From assembly GCF_000018145.1 (NCBI RefSeq), contig NC_009952.1, forward strand, positions 1,736,001 to 1,800,000: DNA of 64,000 nt. Direction: 5' to 3'. The notes beneath the pieces are model-generated. The model saw only the letters and a program-made list of their open reading frames with translations, made no database searches and had not been told where the DNA came from. Every line of letters begins with the position of its first letter. Positions within the stretch are counted from its first letter, which is position 1. This document shows, in pieces, positions 18,813-26,828 of this stretch. Source of the stretch: Dinoroseobacter shibae DFL 12 = DSM 16493. Its GTDB lineage: Bacteria > Pseudomonadota > Alphaproteobacteria > Rhodobacterales > Rhodobacteraceae. The translations under genes and the position numbers were made by a program.

Positions 18813-19757
18813 ATGAAAGACCTCGCGGCCAATGCCGGCAAATTCCAGGACCCGTTCGTCACTGCGACCGGAGAAACCCGCGCCTCCGTCGCGCTGACCA
18901 ACCCGCAAACCCTTTGGTTCAACACCGGCACGCTCTGCAATATCGAATGCGCGAACTGTTATATCGAAAGTTCGCCGACCAATGACCGGCTGGTCTACAT
19001 CACCGCCGCCGAGGTGACCGACTATCTCGACCAGCTTGAAGACCGCAACTGGGGCGTGCGCGAAATCGCGTTTACCGGCGGCGAGCCGTTCATGAATCCC
19101 GAGATGATCGAAATGACCGAGGCCGCGCTGGCCCGCGGCTACGAGGTGCTGATTCTCACCAACGCCATGTTGCCGATGATGCGCAAAACCATGCGCGAAG
19201 GCCTCTTGCGGCTGCATGCGGCCTATGGCGACAAGCTGACCCTGCGGATCAGTGTCGATCACTGGTCCGAGAAGCTCCATGACGAAGAACGCGGCAAGGG
19301 CAGCTTCGCCAAGACCCTGCAGGGCATGGCCTGGCTGCGCGACAACGGTATCCGGATGGCGGTCGCGGGCCGAACGGTCTGGGGTGACACCGATGCCGAA
19401 AGCCGCGAAGGCTATGCCCGCCTCTATGCCGAGCACGGGTTTCAGATCGACGCCTTCAACCAGGGCGAGACGGTGCTCTTTCCAGAAATGGACGAACGCG
19501 CCGAGGTGCCCGAAATCACCACCGCCTGCTGGGGGATCCTGAACAAATCTCCCGATGACGTCATGTGCGCCTCGTCCCGCATGGTGGTCAAACGCCGCGG
19601 CGCCGAGAAACCGGCCGTGCTCGCCTGCACCCTCCTGCCCTACAGCCCGGAATTCGAGCTGGGCGAAACCCTGGCCGAGGCCGAGGGCGCGGTGCAGCTC
19701 AACCATCCCCATTGCGCCAAGTTCTGCGTGCTGGGCGGGGCGAGCTGTTCGGCCTGA
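18813..19757 (+). CDS. Radical SAM protein of unknown function
   Basis: The 314-residue protein has a radical SAM core: C42-x3-C46-x2-C49 binds the [4Fe-4S] cluster and FTGGEPFMNP (residues 87-96) contacts SAM. Six more cysteines (C239, C252, C272, C301, C305, C312) are concentrated in the C-terminal 76 residues, an arrangement that could hold an auxiliary Fe-S cluster, although spacing does not match the SPASM pattern that I know. The pattern of a single TIM barrel with short C-terminal region resembles heme-d1/PQQ-type maturation enzymes only in general. No peptide substrate or partner enzyme is adjacent. It is monocistronic and convergent with the transglutaminase gene. The product is unknown. 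Confidence 0.85.
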   Translation: MKDLAANAGKFQDPFVTATGETRASVALTNPQTLWFNTGTLCNIECANCYIESSPTNDRLVYITAAEVTDYLDQLEDRNWGVREIAFTGGEPFMNPEMIEMTEAALARGYEVLILTNAMLPMMRKTMREGLLRLHAAYGDKLTLRISVDHWSEKLHDEERGKGSFAKTLQGMAWLRDNGIRMAVAGRTVWGDTDAESREGYARLYAEHGFQIDAFNQGETVLFPEMDERAEVPEITTACWGILNKSPDDVMCASSRMVVKRRGAEKPAVLACTLLPYSPEFELGETLAEAEGAVQLNHPHCAKFCVLGGASCSA

Positions 19758-19767
19758 CGGCCTGCGC

Positions 19768-20544
19768 TCAGGCGGCCGTCACGGTGACCGATTGCGAGAT
19801 CAGCATCGCGGGGCCCTCGGTTTCCATGAAGGCCACATCGCAGGCATCGCGCCCCACCGCGATCACCGCCATTTCATCGGGCGCGCACATGCCCGTGGCA
19901 TCCACCAGCCGCCAGGCGCCGTCGAGCCAGACCTCCGCTACCGCGTGAAAATCCGGCGGCGTCACCCCACGCCCGTAGACCGACGCGTAACGCGCCGGAA
20001 TGCCCGCCGCCCGGCAGAGCGCGCAGACCATATGCACGTAGTCCCGGCACACACCCTGTCGGTCCACGAAGGTCTCCATCACTGTGGTCTCGGAATTGGA
20101 CGCGGTGGGGACGTAGATCATCTCCTCCGCAATCCACTCCAGGATGGCCGCCACCTTGGCGCCGCCCTGCATATCCCCGAACCGCCGATCGACGAATGTC
20201 GCAAACTTGTCAGACTGGCAGAAACGCGACGGGCGCAGGAAGCTCAGCGTCTCGCCCGGCAGATCATGCATCGGCGTATGGGCCAGCGGGGCAAGCTCCA
20301 CCTTAGGTCGCGTCACCTCGACCTGGGCGGTGTAGCCAAGCCACATCTGAGGATAGCTGATCCGCGCCCAGGTGCGCTGGCCGATCCCCTCGGCCCCCTG
20401 CACCCGCGACACTCGCGCGTGATCGATGTCGAGCGCACTGCGCAGGATGCGCTGCCCCGGAAACTCCGCCAACTCCAGTGTCAGCAGCACCGTGCCCGAC
20501 GGATCGAGATCGTAACTCATTTGCACGTCGATCTTGAGCTTCAC
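19768..20544 (-). CDS. Transglutaminase-like cysteine protease family protein
   Basis: The 258-residue protein has an N-terminal beta-rich domain (about residues 1-100) and a transglutaminase-like papain fold. The catalytic triad is C166 (GVCRDYVH), H200 (PDFHAVAEVWL) and D215 (LVDATG). No signal peptide is seen, so it probably acts in the cytoplasm. Proteins like this are often annotated as transglutaminases but are more likely peptidases or isopeptidases. It ends 10 bases from the stop of the radical SAM gene, which is convergent; co-function is therefore not implied by transcription. Confidence 0.83.
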   Translation of the reverse strand: MKLKIDVQMSYDLDPSGTVLLTLELAEFPGQRILRSALDIDHARVSRVQGAEGIGQRTWARISYPQMWLGYTAQVEVTRPKVELAPLAHTPMHDLPGETLSFLRPSRFCQSDKFATFVDRRFGDMQGGAKVAAILEWIAEEMIYVPTASNSETTVMETFVDRQGVCRDYVHMVCALCRAAGIPARYASVYGRGVTPPDFHAVAEVWLDGAWRLVDATGMCAPDEMAVIAVGRDACDVAFMETEGPAMLISQSVTVTAA

Positions 20545-20671
20545 GGCACTCTCCAGTTTTTCGAGGGTTCATCGGGAAAAGGCGTGCCCCGCCCCCGACC
20601 TTGCGGCCCGTGTGGACACTAGCCGACAGGGGCGCAAGGCCCCGCACCGGGTCAGGACAGGAACGCCGTGC

Positions 20672-21268
20672 TCAGGCTTCCAGTTCCGCGTCCCAATAGA
20701 GGAAATCCATCCAACTCTCGTGCAGGTAGTTGGGCGGAAACTTCCGCCCCATGTTGCGCAGCTGCTCAGCCGCCGGCTGGCGCGGGGTCTGGCGCAGGCT
20801 CATGCCCGAGGCCCGCAGGGATTTCGACCCTTTCTTGAGGTTGCACCGCGAACAGGCCGCCACCACGTTTTCCCAGCTGGTCACGCCCCCGGAGGCGCGC
20901 GGCACCACGTGGTCGAAAGTCAGATCGCCCTTGTCGCCGCAATACTGGCAACAGAATTGATCCCTCAGGAAAAGATTGAAGCGCGTGAAGGCCACGCGCT
21001 TCTGGGGTTTGACGTAATCTTTCAGGACCACCACCGACGGGATTTTGATCTCCGTGGTGGGACTGCGCACCACGTCGTCGTATTCCGCAAGGATCGTCAC
21101 CCGCTCCAGAAAAGCCGCCTTGACAGCTTCCTGCCAGGTCCAGAGCGAAAGGGGATAGTACGACAAGGGTCGATAATCGGCATTCAGCACCAGAGCAGGA
21201 TTGTGACGCAGGCTCTGCGGGTCTCGCACGAAACTCGTTCGGAACTCGCGCTCTACCAGATCACTCAT
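20672..21268 (-). CDS. HNH endonuclease family protein
   Basis: The 198-residue protein has a C-terminal HNH nuclease domain: zinc-binding C107/C110 and C139/C142 surround D119-H120 and N134 (DHVVPRASGG...WENVVAAC). The N-terminal 100 residues (RHNPALVLNADYRPLSYYPLS start) are typical of chromosomal McrA-like HNH proteins found as single genes in many alphaproteobacteria. No methyltransferase or other restriction gene is nearby, so a classical restriction system is unlikely. It may act in DNA repair, but this is not established. It stands alone between two short spacers. Confidence 0.88.
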   Translation of the reverse strand: MSDLVEREFRTSFVRDPQSLRHNPALVLNADYRPLSYYPLSLWTWQEAVKAAFLERVTILAEYDDVVRSPTTEIKIPSVVVLKDYVKPQKRVAFTRFNLFLRDQFCCQYCGDKGDLTFDHVVPRASGGVTSWENVVAACSRCNLKKGSKSLRASGMSLRQTPRQPAAEQLRNMGRKFPPNYLHESWMDFLYWDAELEA

Positions 21269-21457
21269 GGGACTCCGTCTCCGCCTCGTCTATCCGCCTG
21301 CCGGACCAAGGCGGGGACACCCCGCCCCTTTCACTCTCCATGACTATATATGGCGTTCGCCACCTGACAAGCCCCGTAGATACGGTGGCTCGGTCGCAGA
21401 GCTACGCGTCGGATGTGACAGGGACGTGACGCTGAAAAACCGGGCAGAGGCGCGGGG

Positions 21458-22129
21458 TCAGTCCGTCTCCAGCCCGAGCTTGTCGCGCATGAAGGCCAAC
21501 GCCACCGACAACCCGTCCGGCGCGATGCCATGGGCCGTCCCCTTGGAGATATGGGCATATACCTCGAACCCCGCGGCGGTCAGGGCATTGGCCGCCTCCG
21601 GCAAGGATGCGGGCGGCACCACATCGTCCTGATCCCCGTGGATCAGCAGCATCGGCATCTTGACCTTCACCTCATCCTCCAGCCGCTCTGGCCCAAGCAG
21701 CCGCCCGGAAAAGCCCACCACACCCGCCACCGCCTCATCCCGGCGCGGCGCCACATGCAGGCTCATCATCGTCCCTTGCGAGAACCCCAAAAGCATGAGG
21801 TTTTCGGGGCTTATCCCTTCTTCCTCAAGTACCGTGTCAAGAAACGCATTCAGGTCATCGACCGCCCGTTCCATCGCCACGGTCGCTTCTTCCTCCGAGG
21901 ATCCATCGAGCCAGGGGATGGGAAACCACTGATAGCCCATGGGGTTGTTCACACACCGCTCCGGCGCGTTCGGGGCGAGAAAGGCGGTGTCCGGCATGTG
22001 CGGCGACAGCGGGTCAGCCAGCCCCAGCAGGTCGTTGCCATCGGCCCCGTAGCCATGGAGCAGCACGACCACCCGCTTCGCTGTCCCCTGCGCCGGGCCC
22101 TTGCGACCATGTTCCAGAATGCGCGTCAT
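21458..22129 (-). CDS. Phospholipase/carboxylesterase (alpha/beta hydrolase)
   Basis: The 223-residue protein is a cytoplasmic alpha/beta hydrolase of the Abhydrolase_2 (YpfH/carboxylesterase) type. VVLLHGYGADGND forms the oxyanion region, the nucleophile is S117 in GFSQG, an acidic residue lies in HGDQDDVVP near 168, and H200 completes the triad. It hydrolyses short-chain esters or lysophospholipids in known relatives. Its ATG overlaps the stop of the alkA-like gene (ATGA at 22126-22129), making it the last of a four-gene overlapping unit starting with cbiD. Confidence 0.88.
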   Translation of the reverse strand: MTRILEHGRKGPAQGTAKRVVVLLHGYGADGNDLLGLADPLSPHMPDTAFLAPNAPERCVNNPMGYQWFPIPWLDGSSEEEATVAMERAVDDLNAFLDTVLEEEGISPENLMLLGFSQGTMMSLHVAPRRDEAVAGVVGFSGRLLGPERLEDEVKVKMPMLLIHGDQDDVVPPASLPEAANALTAAGFEVYAHISKGTAHGIAPDGLSVALAFMRDKLGLETD

Positions 22130-22758
22130 CGGATGCCCTCTCGGTTCTTTGCCACATGGTAGTAGGCCCAGAGCCCCCGCGCCGCAACCGCCCGCCAGGG
22201 TGCCCAGGGCGCGGCCATCTCGCGCAGGGCCTTCTCGGTGGGTCGCTCGGGCAGGGCGAAAAGCAGGCGCGCCGATTCCTGCAAGGCCAGGTCCGCTGGC
22301 GCGAACACATCCGCCCGCCCGAGCGAGAACATGGCGTAGATCTCCGCGGTCCAGCGCCCGATCCCCGGAACCGCCACCAGCGTGGTGATAACCTCCTCCG
22401 TGGGGGCCGCGCGCAGGTCGCGAAACGGGATCCGCGCCTCGGCCAGCGCCTTGGCATAGCGGATCTTCTGCCGCGACAGCCCACAGGCGCGCAGCTCTTG
22501 CTCGGTCGCCCAGATCACCTTGCGCGGCCCGGTCAGGCGCGCGTCCTTCAGTCGCCCCCAGATCGCATTGGCCGCCGCCACCGAAACCTGTTGGCTGACA
22601 ATGGCCGAGAGCAGCGCCTCGAACCCATCCGGCCTGCGCCGCAGGGGCAGCGGCCCGGTCTCGGCAAAGGCCGCCGCGAATCGCGGCTCCACTCGGGCCA
22701 GGTGCGCGCAGCCCTCGGTCAGGCACTCGGGCGTCTCGATCAGGCGTCCGACGGACAT
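22126..22758 (-). CDS. alkA: DNA-3-methyladenine glycosylase II-like protein
   Basis: The 210-residue protein is an HhH-GPD DNA glycosylase. The helix-hairpin-helix is at residues 128-140 (LVAVPGIGRWTAEIY) and the catalytic Asp is D156 in ADLALQ. It excises alkylated bases in base excision repair. It lacks the N-terminal beta domain of E. coli AlkA (282 residues), which is common for bacterial relatives. Its start lies 19 bases inside the 3' end of cobK, and its stop overlaps the esterase start, so a DNA repair gene is co-expressed with cobalamin synthesis genes. Confidence 0.9.
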   Translation of the reverse strand: MSVGRLIETPECLTEGCAHLARVEPRFAAAFAETGPLPLRRRPDGFEALLSAIVSQQVSVAAANAIWGRLKDARLTGPRKVIWATEQELRACGLSRQKIRYAKALAEARIPFRDLRAAPTEEVITTLVAVPGIGRWTAEIYAMFSLGRADVFAPADLALQESARLLFALPERPTEKALREMAAPWAPWRAVAARGLWAYYHVAKNREGIR

Positions 22759-23486
22759 GACGCACCCTCCACCCAGGCCAGGGCCGCGGCCACCGTCTCC
22801 ACCTGCGGCAGTTCCGACAGGTCAGGCCGGTCGATCATCACCACCCGGATCCCCAGCGCCCGCGCCGCGTCCAGCTTGGACCGGCTCGCCGCCCCGCCCG
22901 CATCCTTGACCACCAAGACCGTCACCCCCAGGCGCCGGAAGAGCGCAATCTCATCCTCGACCGGAAAGGGCGGGCGCGCCACGAGGAATGCGCCGTTCTC
23001 GAAGGGAAACGCCTCCTCCGACGGGTCGATCTGGCGGCACCAGCAATAGGCCGCCTCCATTTGCGCGAAATCCGTCAAAGTCTGCCGCCCCGTGGCCAGA
23101 AACACCCGGTCGCGCGGCCCCGGCATGCGCGCCGCCGCCGCCGTGTCGGGCACCCGGTACCAGCGGTCGCCCGCGACCGCCGTCCATCCGGGCCGCCGAA
23201 GCATCAGGTACGGCACGCCACATTCGACCGCGACCCGGGCGGAGCGGCGCGACATCTCGGCGGCAAAAGGGTGCGTGGCGTCCAGAATCCGGCCAATCTC
23301 GGCCTCGCGCAGGTACCGCGCGAACCCGTCCGCCCCGCCGAATCCCCCGATCCGCGTCGGCATTCCGTCGCGCTCCGGCGCGCGGGTCCGCCCGGCCAGC
23401 GACAGCACTCCGTCCACACGGCCCGCCAGTGCCTGCGCGACCTCGCGCGCCTCCGCCGTCCCGCCAAGCAGCAAGAGCCGGCTCAT
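22740..23486 (-). CDS. cobK: Precorrin-6A reductase
   Basis: The 248-residue enzyme reduces precorrin-6A (or cobalt-precorrin-6A) with NADPH in corrin ring synthesis. Rossmann-like LLLGGTAEAREVAQAL starts the protein, DATHPFAAEMS near residue 72 and TGRQTLTDF near 130 are family signatures, and VVKDAGG lies in the second domain. ATGA overlaps join it to cbiD upstream. It ends inside the alkA-like gene. The step follows CbiD in the anaerobic-type order, so the pair is chemically consistent. Confidence 0.92.
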   Translation of the reverse strand: MSRLLLLGGTAEAREVAQALAGRVDGVLSLAGRTRAPERDGMPTRIGGFGGADGFARYLREAEIGRILDATHPFAAEMSRRSARVAVECGVPYLMLRRPGWTAVAGDRWYRVPDTAAAARMPGPRDRVFLATGRQTLTDFAQMEAAYCWCRQIDPSEEAFPFENGAFLVARPPFPVEDEIALFRRLGVTVLVVKDAGGAASRSKLDAARALGIRVVMIDRPDLSELPQVETVAAALAWVEGASCPSDA

Positions 23487-24532
23487 GACGCCCGCCCCAT
23501 GATCTGCCCCGCCCGGTCGATCACGACCGTATCGACCTCCGTCTCGGGCCCCACCAGCCGGCGCAACTGCGCCAATGCGCGGGTCGCCACATGCTCCGCC
23601 AGCGGCGGCCCGCACCGCTCCAGCGCCTCCAGCGCCGTGTTGCAGCCCGCGATCTCCGCCGCGCCGAAGCTGTCGGCAAGGGCCGCGAAATCCACCTGCG
23701 AGCGCTTGGAATGCAGGTCCACCGCCCCCTGCGCCAGCTTGGTCATCTTGCCGATCCCGCCCCCCACGGTCAGCCGCGGCACCGGATGGCGGCGCAGGTA
23801 TTTCACCATCCCGCCCACGAAATCGCCCATGTCCAGCATCGCATGATCCGGCAACCCGTAGAGCCGCTGTACCGTCGCCTCCGAAGTCGCGCCCGTGGTG
23901 CCCGCCACATGGGCGACCCCCTCGGCGCGCGCCACGTCGATGCCCCGGTGGATCGACGCGATCCAGGCCGCGCAGGAAAATGGCCGCACCACGCCCGTGG
24001 TCCCCAGGATCGACAGGCCGCCCTTGATGCCCAGACGCGGGTTCCAGGTCTTGGCGGCCAATTCCGCGCCCCCTGGGATCGAGACGGTGATCGTCACATC
24101 CGGCGCAAGGCCATGGGCGGCGGCGAGCGCTTCGACCTCCGCCACCATCATCGCCCGCGGCACCGGGTTGATCGCAGGCTCGCCCACACCGATCGGCAAT
24201 CCCGCCTTGGTCACGTGGCCCACACCGTCCCCGGCGACAAACCGCACCCCGCCCTCCGAGGCCGCGACCCGCGCGATCACCAGCGCCCCGTGGGTCACGT
24301 CCGGATCATCGCCCGCATCCTTGGTGATCCCCGCCTCGGCCCAGCCCGGCCCGGACGCTTGGTGCGCCAGCGCAAAGACCGGCGTCTCCCCCTTCGGCAA
24401 CGTGATCTGCACCTCGCGCGGAAACGCTCCGTCCCAGAGCGCGCTGAGCGCCGCCTTGGTGGCCGCCGTCGCACAGGCCCCCGTGGTCCAGCCGCGGCGC
24501 AGGTCTCGGTCAAGGTCGGGCTTGCGTGTCAT
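23483..24532 (-). CDS. cbiD: Cobalt-precorrin-5B C(1)-methyltransferase
   Basis: The 349-residue protein matches CbiD throughout: RRGWTTGACATAATKAA at the start, the glycine-rich NPVPRAMM region, TVSIPGGAELAAKTWNPRLGI, and TTGVVRPFS. CbiD methylates C-1 of the ring and is associated with the early-cobalt (anaerobic) route, while the aerobic route uses CobF. Here it is placed with CobK and CobB. It is the first gene of the minus-strand unit cbiD-cobK-alkA-esterase and is divergent from cobA by 97 bases, too short a spacer for a cobalamin riboswitch. Confidence 0.93.
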   Translation of the reverse strand: MTRKPDLDRDLRRGWTTGACATAATKAALSALWDGAFPREVQITLPKGETPVFALAHQASGPGWAEAGITKDAGDDPDVTHGALVIARVAASEGGVRFVAGDGVGHVTKAGLPIGVGEPAINPVPRAMMVAEVEALAAAHGLAPDVTITVSIPGGAELAAKTWNPRLGIKGGLSILGTTGVVRPFSCAAWIASIHRGIDVARAEGVAHVAGTTGATSEATVQRLYGLPDHAMLDMGDFVGGMVKYLRRHPVPRLTVGGGIGKMTKLAQGAVDLHSKRSQVDFAALADSFGAAEIAGCNTALEALERCGPPLAEHVATRALAQLRRLVGPETEVDTVVIDRAGQIMGRAS

Positions 24533-24629
24533 CGGCGCGACTATACGCCCGGGCGCGGGCGGCGCAAATCACCTCTCTTGCGGCGCATGGCCCCTTTGCG
24601 CGCCGGAAACCCTGCGCCATAACAGCCAC

Positions 24630-25475
24630 ATGAGCGACTCCCTCTTCTCCTCCCTGCCGCAGATGTCCCCGGGCTGGGTCTGGCTTTGCGGCGCGGGGCC
24701 CGGCGATCCGGGCCTGCTGACGCTGCACGCGGTCAATGCCCTGCGCCAGGCGGACGTGATCGTCTACGACGCCCTTGTAGACGACAGGGTGCTCGGCTGG
24801 GCCAACCCGCAGGCGGAGAAGGTCTATGCCGGCAAGCGTGGCGGCAAGCCCTCGGCCAAGCAGCGCGACATCTCCCTGCGTCTGATCGCACTGGCCCGCG
24901 AGGGCCGCCGGGTGCTGCGGCTCAAGGGTGGCGATCCGTTCGTCTTCGGCCGCGGCGGCGAAGAGGCCCAGACCCTCGTGCAGCACGGCATCCCGATCCG
25001 CATCATCCCAGGCATCTCCGCCGGGATCGGAGGGCTGGCCTATGCGGGCGTACCGGTGACCCACCGGGACGTGAACCAGTCCGTCACCTTCGTGACCGGC
25101 CACGACCAGAGCGGTGCGACCCCCTCCACTCTCGACTGGGAGGGCATCGCCCGCGGCAGCCAGGTCATCGTGATCTACATGGGCATGAAGCATATCGCCC
25201 GCATCGCCGAGGCCCTGATCGCGGGCGGCCGCGCCCTGGACGAACCGGTGGCCGTGGTCACCTCCGCCGCGACCGACGCCCAGCAGGTGCTTGAGACGAC
25301 CCTCGGCACCGCCGCTGCGGATATCGCCCGCGCGGGCCTCGCCCCGCCCGCGATCATCTGCGTCGGACGCGCGGTCCTGATGCGCCAGGTCCTCGACTGG
25401 CAGTCAATGGCCACCGGCGCCGCGCCGCGCGACCTCGACCCCCTCGGCCGGGGCCGCCCGGCGGAGGCCGGGTGA
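24630..25475 (+). CDS. cobA: Uroporphyrinogen-III C-methyltransferase (cobalamin-type)
   Basis: The 281-residue SUMT makes precorrin-2 from uroporphyrinogen III with two SAM. Signatures are GAGPGDPGLLTLHAVNAL, DALVDDRVL, RLKGGDPFVFGRGGEEA and PGISAGIGG. It is a single-domain enzyme, unlike CysG at 3910-5304; the two probably serve cobalamin and siroheme. The GTG start of cobB overlaps its stop (GTGA). The ATG is supported by the start of homology; codons upstream lie within the divergent spacer. Confidence 0.93.
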   Translation: MSDSLFSSLPQMSPGWVWLCGAGPGDPGLLTLHAVNALRQADVIVYDALVDDRVLGWANPQAEKVYAGKRGGKPSAKQRDISLRLIALAREGRRVLRLKGGDPFVFGRGGEEAQTLVQHGIPIRIIPGISAGIGGLAYAGVPVTHRDVNQSVTFVTGHDQSGATPSTLDWEGIARGSQVIVIYMGMKHIARIAEALIAGGRALDEPVAVVTSAATDAQQVLETTLGTAAADIARAGLAPPAIICVGRAVLMRQVLDWQSMATGAAPRDLDPLGRGRPAEAG

Positions 25476-26767
25476 GCGCCCCGCGCGGGCGCGGGCTGCT
25501 CCTTGCCGCCCCTGCGTCGGGCGCTGGCAAGACCACCGTCACCCTCGGCATTCTTGCGGCGCTGACCGCGCGCGGGCTGGCCGTGCGCGGGGCGAAATCC
25601 GGCCCGGACTATATCGACCCGCAGTTTCACGCCGCTGCCACCGGGCAGGACTGTCTCAATCTCGACCCCTGGGCGATGACGCCCGACATGCTGCGCCACT
25701 TGGCCAGCGGGCCCGACCTGCTGATCGTCGAAGGGGCGATGGGGCTCTTCGACGGGGCGGCGGACGGCTCCGGTGCCAGCGCGGATCTCGCTCGCCATCT
25801 CGGCCTGCCGGTGGTGCTGATCGTGGATGCCGCGCGCATGGCCCAGTCCATCGCTCCACTGGTGGCCGGGTTCGCCCACCACGACCCGGATGTAACCGTG
25901 GCCGGGGTGATCCTGAACCGCGTCGGCTCGCCCCGCCACACCGACATGCTGCGCACTGCCCTCGCCCCCCTCGGCATTCCCGTGCTCGGCGCCGTGCCCC
26001 GCCGCGCAGATCTCGCAACGCCATCGCGCCATCTCGGGCTCGTGCAGGCGACCGAGCGCGCGGATCTCGACGCCTTCCTCGCCCGCGCCGGGGCCCAGAT
26101 CGGCGCGACGGTGGATCTCGATGCGCTGACCGCCTGCGCCCGCCCCCTGCCCGACGGCCCCACCGTGCCGACCGCCCTGCCGCCGCCGGGCCAGCGGATC
26201 GCGGTGGCCCGAGACGCCGCCTTCGGCTTCGCCTACCCGCATATGCTGCAAGCCTGGCGCGCCGCGGGGGCGGAGGTTCTGCCCTTCGCCCCGCTGGCCG
26301 ACGACCCCGCACCCGAAGACGCCGACGCGATCTTCCTGCCCGGCGGCTACCCGGAGCTGCACGCGGGCAAGCTCGCCGCCGCAACCGTCTTCCTCGACAG
26401 CCTGCGCCGCGCGGCCGGACGCGACACCCTGATCTACGGCGAATGCGGCGGCTACATGGTGCTGGGCGATGGCCTCGTCGATGCCGACGGGATACGCCAC
26501 CGCATGGCCGGACTGCTGACGCTCGAGACCTCGTTCGCTCACCGCAAACTGCACCTGGGCTACCGCACCCTACGGCCCCTCGGCGGCCCCTTCTCCGGTC
26601 CGTTCCGCGGACACGAGTTCCATTACGCCGCCACCCTGCGCGCCGAGGGGCCGCCGCTCTTCGCTGCCGCGGATGCCACCGGCGTGCCCTTGGGCGAGAC
26701 CGGCCTGCGGCGCGGATCCGTCTGCGGCAGCTTCGCCCACATCGTCGCCCCAGACAGCGCCCCATGA
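25472..26767 (+). CDS. cobB: Cobyrinate a,c-diamide synthase
   Basis: The 431-residue enzyme amidates positions a and c of the corrin using ATP and glutamine. The N-terminal half is a P-loop amide-forming domain (APASGAGKTTVTLGILAAL), and the C-terminal half is a class I glutamine amidotransferase with the Cys nucleophile in ECGGYMVLG and the catalytic-type His in GHEFHY. The start is GTG, overlapping the cobA stop. CobB acts on hydrogenobyrinic acid (aerobic) and CbiA on cobyrinic acid (anaerobic); sequence alone does not decide which. Confidence 0.93.
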   Translation: MSAPRGRGLLLAAPASGAGKTTVTLGILAALTARGLAVRGAKSGPDYIDPQFHAAATGQDCLNLDPWAMTPDMLRHLASGPDLLIVEGAMGLFDGAADGSGASADLARHLGLPVVLIVDAARMAQSIAPLVAGFAHHDPDVTVAGVILNRVGSPRHTDMLRTALAPLGIPVLGAVPRRADLATPSRHLGLVQATERADLDAFLARAGAQIGATVDLDALTACARPLPDGPTVPTALPPPGQRIAVARDAAFGFAYPHMLQAWRAAGAEVLPFAPLADDPAPEDADAIFLPGGYPELHAGKLAAATVFLDSLRRAAGRDTLIYGECGGYMVLGDGLVDADGIRHRMAGLLTLETSFAHRKLHLGYRTLRPLGGPFSGPFRGHEFHYAATLRAEGPPLFAAADATGVPLGETGLRRGSVCGSFAHIVAPDSAP

Positions 26768-26828
26768 TCCCGCCGACGCGACCGAATAGCCGCTTCCCCC
26801 GCCGCCCCGAAGCCGCTAGCAACCGTTC

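Noticed and set aside
20672-21268. Restriction-modification system around the HNH gene
   Set aside because: No methyltransferase or specificity gene is nearby, and this HNH type is a common stand-alone chromosomal gene.
24533-24629. Cobalamin riboswitch upstream of cbiD or cobA
   Set aside because: The divergent spacer is only 97 bases, too short for a cobalamin riboswitch of about 200 bases, and no conserved B12 box was seen.
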